Positions 1 through 4,142 of a DNA stretch of 5,466 nucleotides are shown piece after piece; position 1 is the first letter of the stretch; the number at the start of each line of letters is the position of its first letter. Both the position numbers and the translations under genes were made by a program. The notes beneath the pieces were generated by a model. That model was not told the DNA's origin, did not search any database, and worked only from the letters and a program-made list of their open reading frames with translations. The stretch is from Priestia aryabhattai (GTDB lineage Bacteria; Bacillota; Bacilli; Bacillales; Bacillaceae_H). Location of the stretch: contig NZ_JAMBOQ010000026.1 in assembly GCF_023715685.1 (NCBI RefSeq), forward strand, positions 1 through 5,466, written 5' to 3'.

Positions 1-58
<58 letters not shown>

Positions 59-121
59 AATGTTTGATTGCTCATATAAAATAAAAAAATTAACGTTGAC
101 GTTTGTCGCTTTGTTCAGTTT

Positions 122-131
122 TCAAAGAGCA
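122..131 (-). promoter_or_regulatory. rRNA antitermination boxA in the 16S leader
   Basis: The minus strand reads TGCTCTTTGA, a close match to the boxA of bacterial rRNA operons, followed by AAACTGAACAAAG as in Bacillus rRNA leaders. It lies between the promoters and the 16S start, where Nus-factor antitermination elements belong. Its presence suggests the operon is still transcribed as a true rRNA operon. Confidence 0.8.
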
Positions 132-211
132 ATTTCAAAGACAGAATATCATTTTATAAAAAGAAATGAACCTTGTCAATAAATTTACTTTTAATGTTGA
201 TTACTTTATTA

Positions 212-240
212 AGTATAACTCTTATTTTCGTAAAAGTCAA
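212..240 (-). promoter_or_regulatory. rRNA operon promoter, proximal (P2), with palindrome over -35
   Basis: On the minus strand the -35 is TTGACT (240-235) and the -10 is TATACT (217-212), separated by 17 bp, close to the sigma-A ideal. Transcription should start near 205, about 150 nt before mature 16S. The -35 sits in the right half of a near-perfect inverted repeat at 227-250: 10-bp arms TTCGTAAAAG and CTTCTACGAA around TCAA, one mismatch. The same element overlays three other promoters in the window (near 331, 2820 and 5056). Confidence 0.85.
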
Positions 241-269
241 CTTCTACGAAAATTTATTTTTTCCAAAAC

Positions 270-297
270 GTGATGGTTCCTTCCGGACCTCAATCAC
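270..297 (-). other. GGAA-tetraloop hairpin in the rRNA leader between P1 and P2
   Basis: RNA from the distal promoter would contain a hairpin with outer stem GTGAT/ATCAC and inner stem GGT-CC closed by a GGAA tetraloop and GG-A-ACC. The 14 nt AGGTCCGGAAGGAA are identical to the tip of canonical bacterial SRP RNA domain IV. The flanking symmetric loop needed for Ffh binding is missing, so SRP mimicry is only a curiosity. The hairpin may simply be a leader structure. Confidence 0.5.
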
Positions 298-304
298 ATT
301 CTCT

Positions 305-333
305 ATATTACATGATAATTTCGTGGAAGTCAA
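305..333 (-). promoter_or_regulatory. rRNA operon promoter, distal (P1), with palindrome over -35
   Basis: The minus strand carries TTGACT (333-328), a 17-bp spacer and TAATAT (310-305), an excellent sigma-A promoter. The overlapping element at 320-343 has arms TTCGTGGAAG and CTTCTAAAAC around TCAA. It is the weakest palindrome of the four (6 of 10 positions pair), but the half shared with the others is intact. Tandem promoters are normal for Bacillus rRNA operons. Confidence 0.8.
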
Positions 334-398
334 CTTCTAAAACTAAAATATTTATATTTTTTGTTAGTCTGTTAATTGAAAGAATTACTTAAGCTATC

Positions 399-427
399 TT
401 GTGTAGTTTAGTTAATTTTGGTATAAA
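399..427 (+). promoter_or_regulatory. Probable promoter of the rep leader transcript
   Basis: TTGTGT (399-404) is followed after exactly 17 bp by TATAAA (422-427), which predicts a start near 434 and a leader of about 310 nt before rep. It is the best plus-strand promoter upstream of the folded leader. It lacks the palindromic element found at the rRNA-type promoters. It diverges from rRNA P1, with about 65 bp between the two -35 boxes. Confidence 0.6.
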
Positions 428-479
428 TAAATCAATTACATATGTTCGGAACATGAAAAAAGGTCAAAGCGTGTTGTAG

Positions 480-611
480 AAAAGCTTATTATGAGGATAG
501 CCGTCCTCAAAACTTTACCGTGATCGGACCACGGCAGCTTCTACCTACAACGTCCACCGTGATCGGACCACGGTAAACATGTTGCTTCAACCCTGTGAAA
601 AACATATTTAT
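480..611 (-). ncRNA. Putative antisense RNA to the rep leader
   Basis: A minus-strand promoter (618-646) would start an RNA near 611 running back across leader arms II and I. It would be fully complementary to the segment that acts as antiterminator, so binding would favour termination before rep, as with pT181-type countertranscripts. The RNA would fold into two hairpins mirroring those of the leader. Possible 3' ends are after the hairpin near 518-535 (followed by AAAGTTTT) or after the hairpin at 494-509, giving about 105-130 nt. Both ends are estimates. Confidence 0.5.
518..574. repeat. Two direct copies of an 18-nt hairpin sequence in the rep leader
   Basis: The 18 nt beginning ACCGTGATCGG and ending CCACGG occur at 518-535 and again at 556-573 without a mismatch, 38 bp apart. 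Each copy is itself an inverted repeat (CCGTG/CACGG, 7-nt loop ATCGGAC), so RNA from either strand forms two hairpins with identical loops. They overlap attenuator arms I and II. They could be antisense/sense kissing loops or protein sites. Confidence 0.75.
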
Positions 612-617
612 GTTGGT

Positions 618-646
618 ATTTTACGATATAAATGTGCAATTGACAA
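618..646 (-). promoter_or_regulatory. Probable antisense-RNA promoter
   Basis: On the minus strand TTGTCA (646-641) and TAAAAT (623-618) are 17 bp apart, a good sigma-A match. It faces away from rep and into the attenuator leader, exactly where the antisense promoter of an attenuation-controlled replicon would be. Confidence 0.6.
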
Positions 647-672
647 GGGGAAGTATTACTTTTCTGTCTAGG

Positions 673-716
673 AAAGGTGTGTTTACCGTTTATAAGCGGT
701 AAACACACCTTTTTTT
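673..716 (+). terminator. Attenuator terminator upstream of rep
   Basis: A perfect 16-bp stem (673-688 with 697-712) with loop TTTATAAG runs directly into a seven-T tract, a textbook intrinsic terminator. It ends 28 nt before the rep ATG, so it cannot serve an upstream gene and must gate rep expression. Its left arm can instead pair with 570-579, the proposed antitermination switch. Confidence 0.9.
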
Positions 717-743
717 GTTTCCTAATTGGAGAGGGAGATAGAA

Positions 744-1619
744 ATGACAGTAAGCAGAATCGTAACTCATGAAGAATTTATTCATATGACAAATTATCAA
801 TCATATGCAGAAAGAGCACATCAAAAGAAAGAAATGAAAAAGATCCTTTTAGAGAAAGTAATGAAAACATACGGGGACACTTTTTACCGATTGAAAGAAG
901 GAACGAGAAAAGCAATTGATATGTTATGCTTCTTCGCTGCGGAACGCGGCTTTGTTTACGCAAGTGATCAATATTTAGGGGAACGCTACGAAGTTTCTGA
1001 TCGTACGGTCAGAAATGTTTTAGCGATGTTACGAAAAAAGGGGTTAATTGTAACGGTTTATCGGGGCCTTAGTAACCATAATGGCCGTGGTTGTCCAATG
1101 CATTTATTTGTTGATCATCCTTACTTTGAAAACTGGAACAACTATTTGAATTTAGAGGATTTCCGAGAAGATTTCCAAAGCCAAAACGCTGAAACTTCTT
1201 ATGGCAGTAAGGAATCTGAGGCAAAAAAAAAATCTACCAATAATTTAACTCTTAATTCTTTAAATAAATTACGTACAGGATCGGTTCACTTATCAGCAGA
1301 ATTTACACCTTCAATTGTTCCTGAGGCTTTTAAAAATACCGTAAAAGTCTTTTTTAACGATGCTAAGGAGATACATGACATTTGGAAAAAAGCTTGTTTA
1401 GCTAATAAAATAAGTGGTTTAAATGTACCTTCAGAAGACATCATGCCTCTTATCCTTCAAGCATTCAAAGAGGCTATTTATGCTCTTAAACAAAATAAAA
1501 TTAAAAAAGACTTTCAAGGATATTTCTTTGGAACTTTAAGAGGAATGCTTGCACTTGAAGCTAGACGTAAACATTTTAATCCTGAACATCCGTTATATTA
1601 TAATTTTTTAGAAGCTTAA
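744..1619 (+). CDS. Putative plasmid replication initiator (winged-helix protein)
   Basis: A 291-residue protein starting at ATG 744, preceded by the ribosome site GGAGAGGGAG (728-737); an in-frame TTG at 726 lies upstream of that site and is unlikely to be the start. Residues about 50-125 look like a winged-helix DNA-binding domain, with helix YLGERYEVSDRTVRNVLAML (77-96) as the recognition region followed by KKGLI and a wing. A charged linker (about 140-190) leads to a second, mostly helical region without motifs I recognise. There is no HUH or catalytic-tyrosine motif, so rolling-circle initiation is not suggested. The initiator role is inferred chiefly from context: the gene sits behind an attenuator/antisense module typical of plasmid copy control and is the only candidate initiator here. 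The gene is AT-rich, and the origin may lie in or near it. It could otherwise be a plasmid regulator of HTH type. Confidence 0.65.
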   Translation: MTVSRIVTHEEFIHMTNYQSYAERAHQKKEMKKILLEKVMKTYGDTFYRLKEGTRKAIDMLCFFAAERGFVYASDQYLGERYEVSDRTVRNVLAMLRKKGLIVTVYRGLSNHNGRGCPMHLFVDHPYFENWNNYLNLEDFREDFQSQNAETSYGSKESEAKKKSTNNLTLNSLNKLRTGSVHLSAEFTPSIVPEAFKNTVKVFFNDAKEIHDIWKKACLANKISGLNVPSEDIMPLILQAFKEAIYALKQNKIKKDFQGYFFGTLRGMLALEARRKHFNPEHPLYYNFLEA

Positions 1620-1666
1620 TACTGGAGATATAAAGTGAATATCTTAATGGAGTTAGGAGATTAAAG

Positions 1667-2191
1667 ATGGAAAAGTCACTGCTAACTATTGCAGAAATTG
1701 CAAAAGAATTAGACATGCCTGAATCTACGGTCCGTTACTATAGAGATCGCTTTATTAATTACATACCTTTTACAGGAAAAGGACGTGGCCGCCGGTATCG
1801 CCGAGAGACTATAGATATATTGCGTTTCATTGCGGAAGGCTTCAATCGCAGTCTAAACGCAGCCGAGATAGAAGAGGGTTTAGCCCTAATGGTTGCAAGG
1901 AATATGGAGGTTGAAAACGAAACCGCAGCCACAACCGCAGCAGCGCAGCAGCAGCCTAATTTTAATGAAATTTCTGTCCAAATTAACATGGATGAACAAT
2001 TCCATGAACTAATGAACCAAGTTACTGTTACGATGCAGCTGATGGCCCATCAAAAAGAAGAAATTAACGAGTTGCGGAAAATTGTTGCGGAACTGCGGAA
2101 ACAGCAACAAGAACAAGCAGAATACATAGATGAACTATTGGCGGCCAAACGCAAAGGGAATCAGAAAAGATGGTGGGAAATTTGGAAGTGA
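1667..2191 (+). CDS. MerR-type HTH protein with coiled coil and tryptophan-rich tail (DUF3967-like)
   Basis: 174 residues from ATG 1667 with ribosome site AGGAG (1655-1659), 47 nt after rep, so the two are probably co-transcribed. Residues 5-80 form a MerR-like winged HTH (TIAEIAKELDMPESTVRYYR, then an Arg-rich wing GRGRRYRRETIDIL). An Ala/Gln linker (about 83-98) follows, then a heptad-rich coiled coil (about 110-160), and a basic-aromatic end KRWWEIWK. This order resembles the Firmicute family ending in DUF3967, often seen on Bacillus plasmids, and the architecture (not clear homology) of the chromosome-anchoring protein RacA. No effector-binding domain is visible, so it is not a classical MerR metal or drug sensor. 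A role in segregation, copy control or binding the window's repeated DNA sites is possible but unproven. The tail could be amphipathic and touch the membrane. Confidence 0.7.
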   Translation: MEKSLLTIAEIAKELDMPESTVRYYRDRFINYIPFTGKGRGRRYRRETIDILRFIAEGFNRSLNAAEIEEGLALMVARNMEVENETAATTAAAQQQPNFNEISVQINMDEQFHELMNQVTVTMQLMAHQKEEINELRKIVAELRKQQQEQAEYIDELLAAKRKGNQKRWWEIWK

Positions 2192-2215
2192 TAATAAATT
2201 AAGGTTTTTAAACAA

Positions 2216-2282
2216 AAAAGACAGTTGTACAAAACGAAAACCCTTAATTAATAAAAGTCTTCATTTTGTACAACTGTCTTTT
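2216..2282. terminator. Bidirectional terminator between the rep operon and SRP RNA
   Basis: A perfect 19-bp inverted repeat (2216-2234 with 2264-2282, core GACAGTTGTACAAAA) has A-runs on the left and T-runs on the right, so it can stop transcription from both convergent units. The 29-nt loop is long. A second, overlapping pairing (AATTAAGG near 2197-2204 with CCTTAATT near 2242-2249) would compete with it, which is unusual. Confidence 0.75.
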
Positions 2283-2286
2283 AAAA

Positions 2287-2554
2287 ACCGTGCACTCACC
2301 GTTGATATGAATAAATAAGCGCTGCGTGTATAGTTAGCTCAGCTAGGTTATTCTACAACACATAGAAGGTTCTACTTATGGCTGCTTCCTTCCGAACCTG
2401 ACCATGTTCATAGATTTCTATTGCGTAGGGCCCAGCTTTCAACACTACTTGTACAAGCCTGACCTTACCTAGACAATACCTCTAGTGAGGATTCAACCCT
2501 GCTAAGGCGGATTGCAGGTTACAAGGCACCGCCATCTCCCCGTCTAGCACGGTA
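2287..2554 (-). ncRNA. scr: Signal recognition particle RNA (small cytoplasmic RNA)
   Basis: About 268 nt, matching the 271-nt Bacillus subtilis scRNA. The 5' end ACCGTGC (2553-2547) pairs with the 3' end GCACGGT (2293-2287). The Alu-domain block with GGCGGTGCC, TGTAACCTGCAATCCGCC and AGCAGGG is conserved, and the domain IV tip reads GGTCAGGTTCGGAAGGAAGC with the GGAA tetraloop and the AAGCAG side of the Ffh-binding loop. The RNA should assemble with Ffh and target membrane proteins co-translationally. One base of the usual tip (AGGTCC) is T here, turning a C-G pair into a U-G wobble; pairing is kept. It lies just downstream of the 6S-like RNA, apparently from the same promoter, and is followed by the bidirectional terminator. 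All core elements look intact, so I see no sign of a pseudogene. Confidence 0.93.
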
Positions 2555-2571
2555 TGTATAGGAAAAATAGT

Positions 2572-2751
2572 TCCCACTTATGTCGTCTTCCCAATCTGTT
2601 TTGTGAACCCGCTATCTCGCAGGTGGGTTTCCGCATGTTAACATTCCTGCGATCCTGTTTTATAGACAGGCATGGCATCAGTTAACAAATATAAGAATCC
2701 CGATTAAACAGTACGGTTCAAAACAAATAGGGCATAACGTGCATCGTAGGA
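2572..2751 (-). ncRNA. 6S RNA-like regulator of RNA polymerase
   Basis: The 180 nt upstream of SRP RNA fold into the 6S plan: a closing stem (TCCTAC 2751-2746 with GTGGGA 2577-2572; TTATG with CATAA), an internal loop AAGACGA, and a 14-bp stem with one mismatch (2732-2719 with 2603-2590). A central bubble with about 30 nt on each strand follows; its 3' strand holds the small hairpin AACCC...GGGTT. Beyond it is an apical arm closed by GTTAAC pairs (2686-2681 with 2642-2637) and capped by CCTGT/ACAGG. Size (180-200 nt) and shape fit Firmicute 6S RNA, which mimics an open promoter to trap sigma-A polymerase. The GGGTTCACAAAAC...GGGAAGACG 3' part seems familiar from Bacillus 6S, but I cannot align it here. 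The predicted start near 2787 implies about 36 nt of 5' leader removed by processing. Alternative: an uncharacterised structured leader of SRP RNA. Confidence 0.6.
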
Positions 2752-2793
2752 TTAGTCTTCAAGTTGCTAAATCGTCTATCGACTACATAACTT

Positions 2794-2822
2794 ATCTTAT
2801 AATATAATTTCGCAGAAGTCAA
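2794..2822 (-). promoter_or_regulatory. Promoter of the 6S-like/SRP RNA unit, with palindrome over -35
   Basis: The minus strand has TTGACT (2822-2817), 17 bp and TAAGAT (2799-2794), giving a start near 2787. The element at 2809-2832 has arms TTCGCAGAAG and GTTCAACGAA around TCAA (7 of 10 positions pair), in the same register as at the rRNA promoters. No separate promoter or terminator is obvious between the 6S-like RNA and SRP RNA, so both probably come from one primary transcript. Confidence 0.75.
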
Positions 2823-2832
2823 GTTCAACGAA

Positions 2833-3030
2833 ATTATACTTACCTATATTTTTTAAACGGTTATGACGAAGCATGGCCTAGACGGCCGCTTACTTTACTT
2901 ACATTGGTAACAACCTTACTTTGTATAAGGTTGCGTTTTATTAGCATGTAGTTGAAATGAAAAATATGAAATTCTTTTAAAAATTAAAGTGAACGTTGCT
3001 GTAAAAGTTAGAAAAAGGACATTAAATGAT
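2833..3030. other. Non-coding spacer with an 8-bp hairpin
   Basis: I see no credible gene here. A perfect hairpin CAACCTTA/TAAGGTTG (2911-2918 with 2926-2933, 7-nt loop) is followed on the plus strand by GCGTTTTATT and could be a weak plus-strand terminator. A small GGCC-TAGAC-GGCC inverted repeat sits at about 2875-2887. The rest is AT-rich, including a run near 2960-2990 with the composition of an unwinding region, next to the repeat array that follows. Confidence 0.4.
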
Positions 3031-3145
3031 GGGGACGTAAAGGGGACATGGCTTCAAAATAGGGGGACACAAAGGAGACTTTGAAGTTTTAAAGGGAGAC
3101 GTGAAAGGGACATCCACTAAAAAAAGGGGACGCAAAGGAGACATG
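3031..3145 (+). repeat. Helically phased GGGGAC iteron-like array
   Basis: Four degenerate ~20-bp repeats of the form GGGGACRYAAAGGRGACAT start near 3031, 3063, 3094 and 3126. Each holds two GGGGAC-like half-sites 11 bp apart. The last base of the left half falls at 3036, 3068, 3100 and 3131, and of the right half at 3047, 3079, 3111 and 3142, so the period is 32, 32, 31 bp, about three helical turns. All eight half-sites would face one side of the DNA. A partial copy (AAAAAGGACAT) precedes at about 3012-3022. It is likely a multimeric protein-binding site such as an origin iteron array, a centromere or recombinase accessory sites. The ligand is unknown. Confidence 0.75.
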
Positions 3146-3173
3146 TAGCGATTTTCTTTGTACCCACGGTTTT

Positions 3174-3219
3174 GCTAGGCTTTGCCTAGCCCCGCACCTA
3201 TGGTGGGGGCAAAAACCCC
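3174..3219. repeat. GC-rich hairpin cluster
   Basis: A perfect 7-bp hairpin GCTAGGC-TTT-GCCTAGC (3174-3190) abuts a second one built from CACC-TAT-GGTG (3195-3205) flanked by CCC and GGG, and GGGG (3206-3209) can alternatively pair with CCCC (3216-3219). The composition is clearly more GC-rich than the surroundings. It codes for nothing recognisable and may act as single-stranded DNA or RNA structure, or be a remnant of another element. Confidence 0.6.
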
Positions 3220-3243
3220 TTATGCTCTTCAGGAATTTAGAGG

Positions 3244-3295
3244 GGCGGCCATCTTGCTCATGTAAAACCTTTTTTTCGTGAGCAAGATGGCCGCC
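3244..3295. repeat. Perfect 17-bp inverted repeat with 18-nt loop
   Basis: Arms GGCGGCCATCTTGCTCA (3244-3260) and its exact complement (3279-3295) surround a loop containing seven T's. The stem is long and GC-rich, but the T-run lies inside the loop rather than after it, so it is not an ordinary terminator. It lies downstream of the small recombinase gene and its terminator. A lagging-strand origin, a folded recombination site or an element end are all possible. Confidence 0.7.
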
Positions 3296-3321
3296 GATGT
3301 TTTCGGCAGGAATAAACAAAA

Positions 3322-3402
3322 AAAGAAGGCATATCTATAGCATAAGATGGCTGTATACCTCTATTTTAAGCAGCCCTCTTACTCTACGATTATGCCTTCT
3401 TT
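3322..3402 (-). terminator. Probable terminator of the small recombinase gene
   Basis: On the minus strand AAAGAAGGCATA (3402-3391) pairs perfectly with TATGCCTTCTTT (3333-3322), and the T-run continues beyond the stem. The left arm overlaps the recombinase stop codon. The 57-nt interior is long and holds a secondary GGCTG/CAGCC hairpin, so efficiency is uncertain. Confidence 0.6.
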
Positions 3403-3961
3403 ATAACGCAAAATCTTCTAACGTTCGATCAATCATGTCATCTGTAATCCCGATGTATCGGAGTGTGACAGACGGCGCCGAATGGCCAAAGATTTGTTGC
3501 AACATGGCCACATCTTTCGTTCGTTGGTAGAAGTGATAGCCAAATGTTTTTCGCATGGTATGGGTACCGATGGCCCCTTTAATACCACACGCGCGTGCAG
3601 CGCCGTTAATGGTCCTCCAGGCCGTTTCTCGCCGAACATGACTTGTACCCTTACGAGAAGGAAAAAGAAGGTCAGAATCGGCCATATGGCGCGTGTACTT
3701 TTCAATCTCTTGTTGAAGGTTATGTGGAATCCGAATTTTTCGTACATGCCCTGTTTTTTGTTCTCGAAAACGAAGATGATCGGCCGACCGAACATCCATA
3801 ACCCTTAAAGGTAAAATATCGCTAATGCGTAGCCCGGAATTGATACCAAAGACGAAAAGAAAATAATCGCGATAGGATTTATGTAGTAAATGTTCTTTCA
3901 TCATGCGAATCTTTTCTGGATCTCGAATGGGTTCAACGGCTTGCTGCCCTTTAATAAGCAT
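3401..3961 (-). CDS. Small tyrosine recombinase (catalytic domain only)
   Basis: The start is taken as ATG at 3961 (186 residues), because GAGGTGA just upstream is a strong ribosome site at the right distance; a GTG nine bases earlier overlaps that site. The whole tyrosine-recombinase active site is present: R45 (GLRISDIL), K69 (EQKTGH), H134-x-x-R137 (HTMRKTFG), H160 (FGHS) and Y169 (LRYIG). The protein would cut and rejoin DNA through a 3'-phosphotyrosine. It lacks the usual N-terminal core-binding SAM-like domain of ~100 residues; no coding remnant of one is evident upstream, so this is a compact form rather than a visible truncation. It ends in its own terminator and is separated from the larger recombinase by another one. 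Likely roles are resolution, integration or inversion; the site is unknown. No clear promoter was found. Confidence 0.88.
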   Translation of the reverse strand: MLIKGQQAVEPIRDPEKIRMMKEHLLHKSYRDYFLFVFGINSGLRISDILPLRVMDVRSADHLRFREQKTGHVRKIRIPHNLQQEIEKYTRHMADSDLLFPSRKGTSHVRRETAWRTINGAARACGIKGAIGTHTMRKTFGYHFYQRTKDVAMLQQIFGHSAPSVTLRYIGITDDMIDRTLEDFAL

Positions 3962-3987
3962 AAAACTCACCTCTTTACATATTCAGT

Positions 3988-4140
3988 ATGTTACATTGAA
4001 TTACGTCTATGTATTTAATATGTTGTATTGATTAGTTTATCATATTCAAAAACAAAGAAGAACCCTTGATAAATAAGGGTTCTTCTTTGTTTTTCATCTG
4101 CGTTGAATGCAACATAGTGTTACTTTTGTTGTATTGGTTT
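3988..4140. repeat. Four degenerate ATGTTGYATTGA repeats between the recombinases
   Basis: Related sequences occur at 3988-4001 (plus, ATGTTACATTGAAT), 4020-4034 (plus, ATGTTGTATTGATTA), 4101-4115 (minus, ATGTTGCATTCAACG) and 4126-4140 (plus, TTGTTGTATTGGTTT). The first two are 32 bp apart. Repeats of this size, in both orientations beside tyrosine recombinase genes, could be recombination core or arm sites or autoregulatory operators. They are short and degenerate, so chance remains possible. Confidence 0.4.
4048..4094. terminator. Bidirectional terminator between the two recombinase genes
   Basis: A perfect 20-bp stem (4048-4067 with 4075-4094, core GAAGAACCCTT) has a 7-nt loop GATAAAT, with five A's on one side and five T's on the other. 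It would end the larger recombinase transcript and shield the smaller gene, implying that the two are expressed separately. Confidence 0.85.
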
Positions 4141-4142
4141 AT

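Larger units (their letters stand above)
473..712 (+). promoter_or_regulatory. rep leader with four-arm attenuator (copy-number control)
   Basis: Four mutually exclusive pairing arms are visible. Arm I TTTACCGTG (515-523) is the exact complement of arm II CACGGTAAA (569-577). Arm II ACGGTAAACA (570-579) is also the exact complement of arm III TGTTTACCGT (680-689). Arm III forms the terminator stem with arm IV (697-705), whose sequence CGGTAAACA repeats arm II. Pairing I:II would leave III:IV free to terminate, while II:III would prevent the terminator and let rep be transcribed. A 7-bp outer stem (473-479 with 545-551) and a GAGGA/TCCTC hairpin (494-509) add structure. This is the logic of antisense-controlled attenuation known for pT181 and pIP501. 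The model is inferred from complementarity. Confidence 0.7.

Noticed and set aside
641..669. TTGACA at 640 as a plus-strand rep promoter close to the terminator
   Set aside because: There is no acceptable -10 at 16-18 bp, and the RNA would lack the antiterminator arm. The same bases serve the antisense promoter better.
726..743. TTG at 726 as an upstream start of rep, adding six residues
   Set aside because: The best ribosome site (728-737) lies inside this extension and is correctly spaced for ATG 744.
1635..1664. Nine-codon GTG frame between rep and the MerR-type gene
   Set aside because: Too short and overlapping the next gene's ribosome site; a leader peptide cannot be supported.
778..1989. 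Minus-strand open frames opposite rep and the MerR-type gene
   Set aside because: Low-complexity antisense frames without ribosome sites or recognisable motifs.
2130..2318. Plus-strand 62-codon open frame
   Set aside because: It overlaps the end of the MerR-type gene, the terminator and the SRP RNA 3' end; no ribosome site.
2572..2787. RNase P RNA or tmRNA as the RNA upstream of SRP RNA
   Set aside because: It is too short, lacks RNase P conserved blocks, and has no tRNA-like ends or tag-peptide frame; the fold fits 6S better.
3031..3145. GGGGAC repeats as a CRISPR array
   Set aside because: The repeats are degenerate, the gaps are only about 12 bp and there are no cas genes; helical phasing points to protein sites.
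3089..3319. Minus-strand 76-codon open frame
   Set aside because: It reads through the phased repeats and hairpins, and its composition is unlike a protein.
3482..3808. Plus-strand 108-codon and minus-strand 120-codon open frames near 3433-3808
   Set aside because: Both are shadows of the small recombinase gene, which has the full catalytic motif set.
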